Assembly (NCBI GenBank): GCA_049322515.1
Contig: JBMOQW010000025.1
Location: 124,001 to 188,000 of the forward strand
DNA from: Parasulfuritortus sp049322515
Lineage (GTDB): Bacteria; Pseudomonadota; Gammaproteobacteria; Burkholderiales; Thiobacillaceae
Direction of reading: 5' to 3'
DNA: 64,000 bases
Shown here: positions 51,018-62,075 of the stretch, one piece after another
How positions within the stretch are numbered: position 1 is the first letter of the stretch
Layout: each line of letters opens with the position of its first letter
Translations under genes and position numbers: made by a program
The notes under the pieces: generated by a model
The model's database searches: none
The model's input: the letters and a program-made list of their open reading frames with translations, nothing else
Told to the model about the DNA's origin: nothing

Positions 51018-52924
51018 TGGCCTACGTCCCCCTCCTGCCGGCCCGGCTCGAATTCAACCCCGACGGCGTGCCCTGGTCCTCGGCCTACGGCGATGTCTAT
51101 CACGCCGCCGCGGGGGGACCGGCCCAAGCACGCCATGTCTTCCTGGCCGGCAATCGCCTGCCGGAGCGCTGGCAGGCCCGCGACCATTTCACGATCCTGG
51201 AAACCGGATTCGGCACCGGCCTCAATTTCCTCGCCACCTGGGCCGCCTGGCGCACTGACCCGCATGCCTGCCGGCGGCTGCACTACCTGTCGGTCGAACG
51301 CCACCCCTTCACCGGCGCCGACCTGGCCCGGCTGCACGGCGCCTGGCCGGAATTCGCGCCGCTGGCGGCCGAATTGCACGCCGCCTGGCCGACCCTGACC
51401 CCCGGCTTCCATCGCCTGGAACTGGACGCCGGCCGGGTGCAGCTCACCCTGCTTCTGGGCGATGCCGCGTCCCTGCTGACCAAGCTGCGTGCCGAGGTGG
51501 ATGCCTTCTACCTGGACGGGTTCGCCCCGGACCGGAATCCCGAGCTTTGGTCGCCCGGGCTGATCCGGCGGCTTGGCCAGCTGGCCCGTTGGGGGGCCTC
51601 GGTGGCCACCTGGTCGGTGGCGGTGCCGGTCCGACAACTGCTTGCCGAGGCCGGCTTCAGGGTTGATCTGAGTCCCGGTTTCGGTGGCAAGAAAGCCATG
51701 CTGGTCGGGCGTTTCCTGCAGGAACGACCCCGCCTGTCGCCCCCGGTCCGCGAGGCGCTGGTCCTGGGCGCCGGCGTGGCCGGCACCACCGCGTGCGAAC
51801 GGCTGGCCCGGCGAGGCTGGCGGATCACCCTGATCGACCGCCGGCCCGGTCCCGGGCAGGCCGCCTCGGGCAACCTGGCGGGCATCCAGATGCCGATGCT
51901 GTCGCGCGACGACAATATCGCCTCCCGCCTGTCCCGGGCCGCCTACCTGTATGGGCGGCGCACCTGGCACAGTCCGGCGATGCGCGCCGCTGGCGCTCGC
52001 CTGGCGGCCTGCGGCGTGATGCAATTCGCCCGTGATCCAGCACAGGAAGCCCTGATGCGCGGCACGGCGGATACCTTGGCCCTGCCAGCCGAGTACCTCG
52101 AGTTCCTCGACGCCGCGGCGGCGACGGTCCGGCTCGGTCATGCCGCGCCGGCCGGCGGCTGGTGGTTCGGACAAGGCGGCTGGGCCCATCCGCCCAGCCT
52201 GTGTCGCGCCGCACTCGAATTGGCCGGGGCATCCGTCGCGTATCGCTTCGACACTTCGGTCCGCACCCTGCGCCGGGTCGGCGAGGCCTGGCAGGCGCTC
52301 GCCGAGGACGGCACGCTGATCGGCGAAGCGCCCCACCTGATTCTGGCCAACGGCGCCGAGGTCACTGCGCTGGCCCAGGCCGCACGCTTGCCGATCCGCG
52401 CAGTGCGCGGCCAGGTCAGCCTGATCGCCGAAGGCCGGCTGCCCCGGCTGCCCGCCTGTCTATGCCGGGATGGCTATGCCACCCCGGCGGTGGATGGCTG
52501 GCACGCGGTAGGCGCGTCCTACGACCTCGACGACGACCCGCAGCCGCGCGAACGCTGCGCCACGGACAACCTGGTCCGCCTGGGCGGCTTGCTGCCGGAC
52601 TGGGACAGGCGTGGCCTACTGGACGGACTCGGTCACCGGGTCGGCTTCCGCCCGGTGGCTCCGGATCGCCTGCCGCTGGCCGGCACGCTGCCGGACTGGG
52701 ACACCCTGCCCACCGACACCGCGACCCGATTGGCCGACATGCCCCGCCAGGCCGGTCTGCACGGCCTGCTCGGCTATGCCTCGCGCGGGCTGGTCTGGGC
52801 CGCCTTGTTGGCCGAGACCCTGGCCTGTCAACTGGAAGGGGAACCGCTGCCGATGGAAGCAGATCTGCTCGACGCGGTGGACCCGGCGCGCTTTCCGCTC
52901 CGGGCCCTGCGCAAAGGTCGCTAA
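51017..52924 (+). CDS. mnmC: Bifunctional tRNA mnm5s2U biosynthesis enzyme MnmC
   Basis: A 635-residue two-domain enzyme that completes the wobble modification of U34 in certain tRNAs. The N-terminal methyltransferase (about 1-235) has the SAM motif E-T-G-F-G-T-G-L-N-F and the D-A-F-Y-L-D-G-F-A-P-D-R-N-P motif. The C-terminal FAD oxidase (about 245-635) starts with the dinucleotide site V-L-G-A-G-V-A-G-T. Its ATG overlaps the hslO stop (TGATG), showing coupled translation. Confidence 0.95.
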   Translation: MAYVPLLPARLEFNPDGVPWSSAYGDVYHAAAGGPAQARHVFLAGNRLPERWQARDHFTILETGFGTGLNFLATWAAWRTDPHACRRLHYLSVERHPFTGADLARLHGAWPEFAPLAAELHAAWPTLTPGFHRLELDAGRVQLTLLLGDAASLLTKLRAEVDAFYLDGFAPDRNPELWSPGLIRRLGQLARWGASVATWSVAVPVRQLLAEAGFRVDLSPGFGGKKAMLVGRFLQERPRLSPPVREALVLGAGVAGTTACERLARRGWRITLIDRRPGPGQAASGNLAGIQMPMLSRDDNIASRLSRAAYLYGRRTWHSPAMRAAGARLAACGVMQFARDPAQEALMRGTADTLALPAEYLEFLDAAAATVRLGHAAPAGGWWFGQGGWAHPPSLCRAALELAGASVAYRFDTSVRTLRRVGEAWQALAEDGTLIGEAPHLILANGAEVTALAQAARLPIRAVRGQVSLIAEGRLPRLPACLCRDGYATPAVDGWHAVGASYDLDDDPQPRERCATDNLVRLGGLLPDWDRRGLLDGLGHRVGFRPVAPDRLPLAGTLPDWDTLPTDTATRLADMPRQAGLHGLLGYASRGLVWAALLAETLACQLEGEPLPMEADLLDAVDPARFPLRALRKGR

Positions 52925-52931
52925 AGGGAAA

Positions 52932-53810
52932 TTACTTGGTGGCGGCGCCGCCCGCCACCTGGGCCAGGGTTTCCTGGATGATGTAGGGGGCCTCGACGAT
53001 GCGCATGAACTGGCCCATGCCGACCGCCGGCCAGCCGAGTGCGATGCGGTAGCGGGCAAACAGGTGCTGGGCCTTGCCACCGACCACGTAGATCTCATAA
53101 GGCAACGCGGCGATGTTGTCGGTGCCGATGGTCTTGACCCACCAGCCCTCGCCCTCCTTGGCATCATTCATGGCCACCCCGAACACCGCGATCTTCTTCT
53201 CCGGCACCACCACCTCGTAGACCTTGCTGGTCTTCGCCGTGCCCTTGGCAAGATTGTCCTGGATCGCCTTGACGGCATCCTCGAAGCTCAGGTGCTCGAT
53301 CAGCAGGTTCTTGTCGGAGTCAAAACTCTCCATGCCGAACATGTATTGGTATTCGGACAGGTCGGTCTTGGCGACGTCGCCGCCGAAAGTGCCGCGCGCA
53401 CCGAGGGTGCGGCCGAGCTTGGTCTGCACGGCCTTGATGGTTTTCTCGGCCACCTTGAATCCGCCCCGGAAATAGGCGCGATACCAGTAGTCTGGATTCA
53501 TATAGGAGACGCTGCCGTCGGCTTTGACGCCGATCCGGATGGGCGCGCCGACGATATTGGCACCGCCCAGGGATTTCACCGTACCCAACAGTGCATTGTC
53601 GGTCACCACCACCACACCATGGCCAGGCAGGCCCGGGGGCGCATACTTGCCGATCACCGTGAAGCCCGCCTTGGCCAGCTTGTTCTCCACCACCGTCATG
53701 ACGTCCTCGATGCCGCCGGCGGCAACACGGTCGCCATTGACATAAGGCGCGAGCGCCCAGGCCCAGGGGCTCAACAGCATGAGCGCGAACGCGCCCAGGA
53801 ACTTACGCAT
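52932..53810 (-). CDS. Exported protein of unknown function
   Basis: A 292-residue protein with a signal peptide ending A-W-A-L-A. The mature part is alpha/beta with Y-V-N-G-D-R-V-A-A-G-G near the start and a W-Y-R-A-Y-F-R-G-G-F segment in the middle; no cysteine is apparent in the mature part. I do not recognise it. ATG 53810 has GGAGAC four bases upstream. It lies 7 bases from the convergent mnmC stop and is downstream of the FadL-type gene on the same strand, but a terminator separates the two. Confidence 0.6.
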   Translation of the reverse strand: MRKFLGAFALMLLSPWAWALAPYVNGDRVAAGGIEDVMTVVENKLAKAGFTVIGKYAPPGLPGHGVVVVTDNALLGTVKSLGGANIVGAPIRIGVKADGSVSYMNPDYWYRAYFRGGFKVAEKTIKAVQTKLGRTLGARGTFGGDVAKTDLSEYQYMFGMESFDSDKNLLIEHLSFEDAVKAIQDNLAKGTAKTSKVYEVVVPEKKIAVFGVAMNDAKEGEGWWVKTIGTDNIAALPYEIYVVGGKAQHLFARYRIALGWPAVGMGQFMRIVEAPYIIQETLAQVAGGAATK

Positions 53811-53822
53811 GCTTGTCTCCAC

Positions 53823-53861
53823 ATCAATAAAACGGGGCCGGCGTCGTCTCCGCCAGCCCCG
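53823..53861 (-). terminator. Rho-independent terminator after the FadL-type gene
   Basis: On the minus strand CGGGGC pairs with GCCCCG, and after one mismatch four more pairs extend the stem; TTTTATT follows at 53832-53826. Confidence 0.7.
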
Positions 53862-53880
53862 CGATTCTACCTGCTCGCGC

Positions 53881-55341
53881 TTAGAAACGCTTGCTGTACA
53901 TCAGCTGCCAGTTCATCTGGCTGTGATCGATGGACATCTGCGTCACGGCGCTCTGGACCGTCACTTCCGGTGCGAAGGCCAGCGAGAAATTGACCTCGGA
54001 GCTGGGGTCGATCTCGTAGCCGAAGCCCACCGTGTAATGGTTCTCGATGGTGGCCGGGAAGAGCGGGTTGGTGATGCTCTCCGGGATCGGGTTGCTGGCC
54101 AGGTTGACACCGCCGCGCAGGGTCAGCTTGTCGGTGGTCTTGTAGGCCACGCCCAGCATGAAGATGTCCTGGTCGTCCCAATCCTGGCGCAGGGTGGCCT
54201 CGAAGGTCTGGTTGGCCAGGCCCATGCCGACGTTGCCGGCGGAACTGTTCGCGGTGAAGGTCATGTGGAAGTTCTTCATCACGTCGGACCAGTTCAGGCG
54301 CTTGTAGTCGAGCGCGATCATGGTGCGGTCGTTCGGCTTGAACGACACGCCCAGGCCGAAGGTCTCGGGCCACTGGAAGTCATGCACCGCGAGCTTGCCG
54401 GGCACCGGGATGTCCATGTTGTCGCCGGTACCGGTGGTGACGCCCAGGGTCATGGTGCCATTGCCCTTGAAGTCGCTCATGTCGGTCTTGGAATGGTAGG
54501 TGCCCCCCACCTGCACGCTCGGGCTGGCCTTCCACACGAAGCCGATCTTGCCGGCGAAGCCGGTACCGTTGGTCTTCTGCCGGACATTGAAGGAATCGCC
54601 GTTGGAGAAATCGAAGTGGCCATAGCGGATATCGGCCACCATGCCGCTCTGCATCATGCCGTTCAGGCTGCCGAGCATGGTGCTGGTCGGGCTGATGGCG
54701 CCAAAGTAGTTGGTGCTGCCCGGCATCATGTCGCCGAACATGTCACCGCTCAGCGGCATGGCCAGGTCGAGACCGCCCCAGACGAAATCGAGCGAGCCGC
54801 CCACGCGGAAGGCCGGGCTGAGGTCATAGGCGACCGGGAACAACACGCGGCCGACGCCCAGCTCGGAGCGGGCTTCCATGCCGGTCATGCCGGCGCTGCC
54901 GGCGGCGCCATTGGACATGGCATAGCCCAGCGAGCGATAACCACTGACGAAGGAATCCTTGCCATATTCCGTACCCATGCCGCCCTGCGCGAACATGCCC
55001 ACCCCGTAGGTCAGCGCGCCGGTCTTGCGCGACCAGCCCACGGCCGGCATGAGATAGGCATCGCCGCCGGATTCGGCATCCGGCATCATGGGCATCTTGC
55101 TGGTGACATCCGGGCCCAGGAAACCGACCGCGAGGTCCAGGCGATTGCTGCCGTCGGCGACCAGACCCAGGGTGGCCGGGTTGTTCATCATGGCGGCGTT
55201 GCCGTTGTCGTAGGCCATCGAGGCACCCCCCATGGCATGGGCGATCGGGCCATAGCCCTCGAGGTTCATGCCATTGGTGGCATAGGCGCCGCTGGCAAAT
55301 CCGGCGGCGGCAAGAGCGAATGCAAGTCTGTTCAACGTCAT
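53881..55341 (-). CDS. FadL/OmpP1/TodX-family outer membrane transport protein
   Basis: A 486-residue protein with a signal peptide (ending G-A-Y-A). The mature N-terminus T-N-G-M-N-L-E-G-Y-G-P matches the family hatch region (N-G-x-x-x-x-G), followed by M-A-Y-D-N-G-N-A-A-M-M-N-N-P-A-T-L. Beta strands continue to the C-terminal F. Members carry fatty acids or other hydrophobic compounds over the outer membrane; in sulfur oxidisers a hydrophobic sulfur species is conceivable but unproven. The mature region near 80-170 is unusually Met-rich. The start has GGGGGAGA seven bases upstream. Confidence 0.85.
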   Translation of the reverse strand: MTLNRLAFALAAAGFASGAYATNGMNLEGYGPIAHAMGGASMAYDNGNAAMMNNPATLGLVADGSNRLDLAVGFLGPDVTSKMPMMPDAESGGDAYLMPAVGWSRKTGALTYGVGMFAQGGMGTEYGKDSFVSGYRSLGYAMSNGAAGSAGMTGMEARSELGVGRVLFPVAYDLSPAFRVGGSLDFVWGGLDLAMPLSGDMFGDMMPGSTNYFGAISPTSTMLGSLNGMMQSGMVADIRYGHFDFSNGDSFNVRQKTNGTGFAGKIGFVWKASPSVQVGGTYHSKTDMSDFKGNGTMTLGVTTGTGDNMDIPVPGKLAVHDFQWPETFGLGVSFKPNDRTMIALDYKRLNWSDVMKNFHMTFTANSSAGNVGMGLANQTFEATLRQDWDDQDIFMLGVAYKTTDKLTLRGGVNLASNPIPESITNPLFPATIENHYTVGFGYEIDPSSEVNFSLAFAPEVTVQSAVTQMSIDHSQMNWQLMYSKRF

Positions 55342-55460
55342 TGGTGTGTCTCCCCCACTTGAAGCGGTTAAAAAAAGTGCAACCGGCGCATGGTAGCCGC
55401 GCCGTCATCGGGCCGCAACGAACAGTAGATTATTCGAATATTCGGCCGTTATCGGGACAT

Positions 55461-55486
55461 AAAAAAAGCCGCTCGAAAGCGGCTTT
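55461..55486 (-). terminator. Rho-independent terminator after dsrE
   Basis: AAAGCCGCT (55465-55473) and AGCGGCTTT (55478-55486) form a 9-bp stem with a CGAA loop; the minus-strand transcript ends in a seven-U run. Confidence 0.85.
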
Positions 55487-55500
55487 GACAGCAGACAGCC

Positions 55501-56010
55501 TCAAATGAAGAGGCAGATGTCGGAATCGCCTGCGAACTCGAAGAAGGTCGCCGCACCCACGTAGTCGAGTCCGTCGATGAAGTCGGAATGTTCGAAGCCG
55601 AACAGTTCCACGGTCATCTGGCAGGCCAGGAACTTCACATCCGCTTCCTGGCAGAGTTCGCGCAGTTCGGGGATGGTGGCGACGCCGTTGTTGGCGATGG
55701 TTTGCTTCATCAGCGCGGTGGCCACCGACTCGTAGCCTGGAATCACACACTGCAGGGCATTCGGGATGTTCCAGTTGATGTCCTTGAACCACTTCGGGCC
55801 GAACGGCATCTTCATGGGCATGCCGGGATTGCCAATCGGGCTGACCTTGAGGCCGGAGAGATCCTTACGCACCAGTTGTAGACCATAGAACGTGAAGAAA
55901 ATCTGGGTTTCATAGCCCAGGGCCGCCGCCGTGGACGCCAGGATGAACGGGGGGTAGGCCCAGTCCAGAGTGCCTTTGGTGGCAATGATCGCGAGTTTTT
56001 TCTCTTCCAT
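55501..56010 (-). CDS. DsrE-family sulfur relay protein
   Basis: A 169-residue cytoplasmic protein of the DsrE/DsrF-like superfamily, probably the DsrE2-type partner of TusA and rhodanese. The start K-L-A-I-I-A-T-K-G-T-L-D-W-A-Y-P-P-F-I-L and the segment F-L-A-C130-Q-M-T-V-E-L-F-G are characteristic; C130 is the expected persulfide carrier and C120 is close by. ATG 56010 has an AAGGTG site upstream. It is the last gene of the sulfur-relay set and follows tusA after 153 bases that hold a hairpin. Confidence 0.85.
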   Translation of the reverse strand: MEEKKLAIIATKGTLDWAYPPFILASTAAALGYETQIFFTFYGLQLVRKDLSGLKVSPIGNPGMPMKMPFGPKWFKDINWNIPNALQCVIPGYESVATALMKQTIANNGVATIPELRELCQEADVKFLACQMTVELFGFEHSDFIDGLDYVGAATFFEFAGDSDICLFI

Positions 56011-56114
56011 CTCACACCTTCAATCGTTTGTGTTGGGTTGCGGGACCAACCAGGCGATGCAGACTGTTCGCCCTGTCTTGTGCCATCCGCCCGGGCCTCG
56101 CTCCGGATGTGAAC

Positions 56115-56136
56115 AGGGCCTCGACATCGAGGCCCT
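56115..56136 (-). other. Stem-loop between tusA and dsrE
   Basis: AGGGCCTCG and CGAGGCCCT (56115-56123 and 56128-56136) form a perfect 9-bp stem with an ACAT loop. No U-run follows on the minus strand, so it is more likely a processing or stability element than a full terminator. Confidence 0.5.
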
Positions 56137-56163
56137 TGTGAGTCATTGGCGTCTGGCGACTGC

Positions 56164-56391
56164 TTACTTCTTCTTGATGAAGAAGGTGTACTCGCCACCG
56201 GCTTCGGCGGAGGACAGCAATTCGTTGCCGGTCTGCTTGGCGAAGGCGGCGAAGTCCTTGACCGAACCCGGGTCGGTGGCAATGATTTTCAGCACTTGGC
56301 CGGAGGTCATTTCGTTCAGGGTCTTTTTAGAGCGCAGGATGGGCAGGGGACAGTTCAAGCCGCGGGCGTCGAGCTCTTTATCGAAGTTCAT
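56164..56391 (-). CDS. tusA: Sulfur carrier protein TusA
   Basis: A 75-residue cytoplasmic sulfur carrier with the motif L-D-A-R-G-L-N-C14-P-L-P-I-L; Cys14 carries the persulfide sulfur. In sulfur oxidisers TusA hands sulfur from rhodanese and DsrE proteins to the Dsr or sHdr systems as well as to tRNA thiolation. ATG 56391 has AAGGAG upstream; the longer frame to 56469 covers the promoter. It has its own promoter with a palindrome. Confidence 0.95.
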   Translation of the reverse strand: MNFDKELDARGLNCPLPILRSKKTLNEMTSGQVLKIIATDPGSVKDFAAFAKQTGNELLSSAEAGGEYTFFIKKK

Positions 56392-56440
56392 TTCTGCTCC
56401 TTGTTCACAAAATAAGCATGTGCTGAAAATTAGCCCGCAA

Positions 56441-56469
56441 ACATTAAACCACTTAATGCTCGAATGCAA
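56441..56469 (-). promoter_or_regulatory. tusA promoter with palindromic operator
   Basis: On the minus strand TTGCAT (56469-56464) and TAATGT (56446-56441) are spaced by 17 bases. CATTAA and TTAATG (56442-56447 and 56453-56458, 5 bases apart) form an inverted repeat over the spacer and -10. Confidence 0.55.
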
Positions 56470-56525
56470 CGGGCGGGAAGGCGCGGCGCGGGCCGAGGCC
56501 CACGCCGCTTGAGGAAGATCAAGAA

Positions 56526-56852
56526 TCAGCGGTTCGTCGCGATGGGCTTGCCGGCGCGTGCCCAGGCGGCGATGCCACCGGAAAGGTTGTGCATATTGTC
56601 ATAGCCCTTGGCCTGCATGAAGGCGCAGGCCTGGGCCGAACGGGCCCCGGACCGGCAGTAGACGACCACCGGCCGGTCCTGGGGAATTTCGTGCGCCTTG
56701 ATCGGGAGCAGGTGGAGCGGGATATGGATCGCGCCATCGATGACGCCGGCGGATAACTCGGACTCCGTCCGGACATCGATCAGGTGAATGTCATCCTTGC
56801 GGCCGTGCAAGAATTCGACGTCAACTTCCTTGATACCGTAAGCACCGAACAT
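56526..56852 (-). CDS. Rhodanese-domain sulfurtransferase
   Basis: A 108-residue single-domain rhodanese. The fold markers H-L-I-D-V-R-T-E-x-E and G-A-I-H-I-P are followed by the active-site loop V-V-Y-C66-R-S-G-A-R-S, with Cys66 as persulfide site, and a final G-G-I-A-A-W. No signal peptide is present, so it acts in the cytoplasm, probably loading TusA. ATG 56852 has AGGAGA upstream; the frame extending to 56915 is the promoter region. Confidence 0.92.
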   Translation of the reverse strand: MFGAYGIKEVDVEFLHGRKDDIHLIDVRTESELSAGVIDGAIHIPLHLLPIKAHEIPQDRPVVVYCRSGARSAQACAFMQAKGYDNMHNLSGGIAAWARAGKPIATNR

Positions 56853-56870
56853 GGGGATCTCCTGGGACAG

Positions 56871-56915
56871 TATATTAGTTGCCACTAATATAAGTGAAAT
56901 AGTGCAGTAATTCAA
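56871..56915 (-). promoter_or_regulatory. Rhodanese promoter with long palindromic operator
   Basis: On the minus strand TTGAAT (56915-56910) and TATATT (56892-56887) are spaced by exactly 17 bases. TATATTAGT and ACTAATATA (56871-56879 and 56884-56892) form a perfect 9-bp inverted repeat with a 4-base centre that covers the -10 and transcription start. Confidence 0.7.
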
Positions 56916-57058
56916 TAGGCTATCCCCCGGTCGACGGCCTGCCCGGCGAACCGGCCGACGCCAGGCGTCGACTCCGGTCCGGAATCGCCCACGAAGGGCG
57001 CGGAGTTGCCTGCCGATGGCTTACAATTGACGGATTCATTCAATGTCATTGCCTCGCC

Positions 57059-59686
<2,628 letters not shown>

Positions 59687-59704
59687 CTCGGGAAAGACTG
59701 CACC

Positions 59705-61366
59705 ATGTTCGGGTTCTTCAAGAAGAAAGCGGATGAAGACGGCGTCCTGACCAATCTGAAGACGGTCTCGCGCTGGATCCAGGAACTGCCCGCGGGCGAC
59801 ATCTACAGTGCCCAGGAAAAAGTCGTCCAGAACCTGATCCAGTTCAACCACTCGGACAAGGGCTACACCAAGGACCGGCTTCAGGTGCTCATGCACCTGG
59901 ACGAGGAAACGCGGGAGATGCAGGCCTCGCTGTGCCTGCAATACCTGCGCAACGCGCGCATGTCGAAGGCGATCGAGTCCCGCCTGTGGATCGCCATCCA
60001 CGCTTTCTTCTGGGAAATCACCCGCAGCTACCATGCCTTCCTGATGGACTTCGTGGCCAACCCGGGCGGCAGCAAGATCCAGACCTCGATCCCGCTGATC
60101 ACCGCGCGCGCCATCCGGGGCTTCGCGGACATCATCAAGTGGCGCTACTTCCGCTACGAGAAGATGGACGAAAAACTCTGGCTGCGCCTGCACAACCTGT
60201 ACCGGATCGCGGAATTCGACAACTTCGTCAACACCCCGGTCACCGTCTACCGGGGCGATGGCCGCCCGCATTCGGCCGGCGAGGAATATGGCCAGGCCAT
60301 GCTGCTGGCCCCGTTCGGCAGCGGCAACCTGCTGCCCCGCGAGATCGAAATGATCGACCAATGGCTGGACCACTGGTCGTCCGACATCCGCATCGACCCG
60401 ATCTTCGACCCCGAGCGGCACACCTTCTACGTCGACGTCAGCAAGGGCCACGGCGTCAAGCGCTGCCGCAACCAGGCCTCCGAACCCAACCTGCGCTTCA
60501 TTTCCACCCAGCAACTGCTAGCCCGCATCGCAACCATCCGGGAATCGCTCAAAAATGGCGCGGCCCCGGCGTCGCTCGGCCTGACCGAGGATTTCCGCCT
60601 GCCGGAGGGCTATACCCTGCTCAACCAGGTCGAATCGGAATGGTCGCCCCTCGACCAGCGCGACCGCCGGCGCAGCCCCCGGTTGCCACAATCGGGTCGC
60701 TGGAAGGTGCTGCACGGGCTGACCAGCATCTGCTTCGAGGTCAGCAAGGGCGAGAATCACCCGCTTGGACAACCCCAGCTCTCGCCCGAGGAAATCCTCG
60801 ACATCAAACTTTATGGATTCGTCACCGAACGCACCAAGGCCCGGCGGGTCGAGATGGCCAGGGAATCCATCCAGCAAAACAAGCAGGAGCTCTGGGACCA
60901 GCATGATTCCAGCACCACCGGCGTGGGTTTCCGCATCGGGCAGCTCGACAGTCCCTGGGCCAAGGTCGGCAAGCTGGTCGCCGCCGCGCCGGTGGAGAAC
61001 AACCAGTGGGTCCTGGGCGTGGTCAGCCGCTTGGCGCGGCACGACACCGGCAGCCGCCTGGTCGGCCTGCGCCTGATGCCGGCGAAATTCGTCCCCGTCA
61101 CCCTGAAGCCGGATGTCGCCACGCCCGAACTCGGCTACATCGTCGACGAGCACGACGCACAGCTAGGTGACCAGATCAGCCAGGCCCTGTTGCTGACCGA
61201 TGAGGACGGTACCGAGGAACTGGTGATCGATGGTGCCAGCTACGCCCGCGACCGCACCTACATCCTGCGCCAGGCGCAGCGTGACCACCGGGTGATTCGC
61301 CTGGGGGCGGTCGAGGAAACCGGTGATGCCTGGCTGCGGGTCGGCTTCACCGTGGTGGCGGTGTAG
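59705..61366 (+). CDS. Cytoplasmic protein with PilZ-like C-terminal region
   Basis: A 553-residue soluble protein. The N-terminal 280 residues are helical with no known domain. R321-R-R-S-P-R326 and, about 22 residues on, F-E-V-S-K-G look like a divergent PilZ R-x-x-x-R and D-x-S-x-x-G pair. A second and better match, D401-S-S-T-T-G406 followed by G-K-L-V-A-A-A-P and W-V-L-G-V-V-S-R-L, fits a PilZ beta barrel. It may therefore bind cyclic di-GMP, or be a degenerate PilZ protein. It lies 18 bases after alaS and may be co-transcribed. The 3' end overlaps the convergent membrane protein gene by 20 bases. Confidence 0.6.
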   Translation: MFGFFKKKADEDGVLTNLKTVSRWIQELPAGDIYSAQEKVVQNLIQFNHSDKGYTKDRLQVLMHLDEETREMQASLCLQYLRNARMSKAIESRLWIAIHAFFWEITRSYHAFLMDFVANPGGSKIQTSIPLITARAIRGFADIIKWRYFRYEKMDEKLWLRLHNLYRIAEFDNFVNTPVTVYRGDGRPHSAGEEYGQAMLLAPFGSGNLLPREIEMIDQWLDHWSSDIRIDPIFDPERHTFYVDVSKGHGVKRCRNQASEPNLRFISTQQLLARIATIRESLKNGAAPASLGLTEDFRLPEGYTLLNQVESEWSPLDQRDRRRSPRLPQSGRWKVLHGLTSICFEVSKGENHPLGQPQLSPEEILDIKLYGFVTERTKARRVEMARESIQQNKQELWDQHDSSTTGVGFRIGQLDSPWAKVGKLVAAAPVENNQWVLGVVSRLARHDTGSRLVGLRLMPAKFVPVTLKPDVATPELGYIVDEHDAQLGDQISQALLLTDEDGTEELVIDGASYARDRTYILRQAQRDHRVIRLGAVEETGDAWLRVGFTVVAV

Positions 61367-62075
61367 CCGCCGCCGCGTCCTCGGCCAGACAACGCCCGCC
61401 GTCCACCGGCGTGGCCCAGGCCGGCAACGCCACCTTCAAGCGATCCAGGCGCCCGGCGTCTTCCGGTGCGCAGCGCAAGCGCGCCGTCAGCAGACTGGGA
61501 CGCGGACCGAACTCAGCCTTGGCCAAGCCCTTGCCGCGCAACTGGTCGCGAAACTGGCGGGCCTGGCTCTCGCCGACGAACACCCCCAGGGAGAAGGCCT
61601 GCGCCATCGGGCCCTGGTTGATCGGCAGCACGTCTTTCACCCCGGCCGCCTGGAACCCCTTGATCGCCTTGTCACGCTGGACCGCCTCGTACTCGGGTGG
61701 CCAGAACACCCACCAGCCCAGCTTCTTGTCGAAGCTGTACACGCACTCCGCGGGCCCCAGACCGGCGGAGGTCAACACCTCGCGCAAGGCCACGTAACGG
61801 TTCTGGTCCAAGCCCTCGAGTTCCAGGCACAGGCTGGGCGGCGAGGCGGCGGGAGCACTGGCCACGACCGGGCGAGCGTCGGTGGCCGGCGCAGCCGCGG
61901 GTGGGGCCACCGGCTCGCGCCACAGGATGATTTTCTCGGCGTTGATCTCGGCCGGTGGCCGGGTGCGGTCGGCAGCGGTCATTTCCATGGCGAACCCGGC
62001 GGCCAGCACCAGTCCATTGATGGCCACAAGCCCCCAGATCAATCGGCGGCCAAACCCAGATCGCGTGCCAGCCAA
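61347..62075 (-). CDS. Inner-membrane SPOR-like protein
   Basis: A 242-residue protein with one N-terminal membrane helix (about 10-30), a Pro/Ala-rich linker and a periplasmic domain. The segment A-Q-A-F-S-L-G-V-F-V-G-E-S-Q-A-R-Q-F-R-D-Q-L-R-G-K-G resembles a SPOR domain, which binds denuded glycan strands at the division site. The start is TTG at 62075; GGAGGG lies six bases upstream and no ATG fits before the helix. It overlaps the end of coaX and follows it in the birA-coaX operon. Confidence 0.7.
   Translation of the reverse strand: MAGTRSGFGRRLIWGLVAINGLVLAAGFAMEMTAADRTRPPAEINAEKIILWREPVAPPAAAPATDARPVVASAPAASPPSLCLELEGLDQNRYVALREVLTSAGLGPAECVYSFDKKLGWWVFWPPEYEAVQRDKAIKGFQAAGVKDVLPINQGPMAQAFSLGVFVGESQARQFRDQLRGKGLAKAEFGPRPSLLTARLRCAPEDAGRLDRLKVALPAWATPVDGGRCLAEDAAAATPPPR

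Noticed and set aside
55428..55445. Palindrome TATTCGAATA with a neighbouring ATTCG repeat upstream of the FadL-type gene
   Set aside because: Too short and not tied to a clear promoter, so not listed as an operator.
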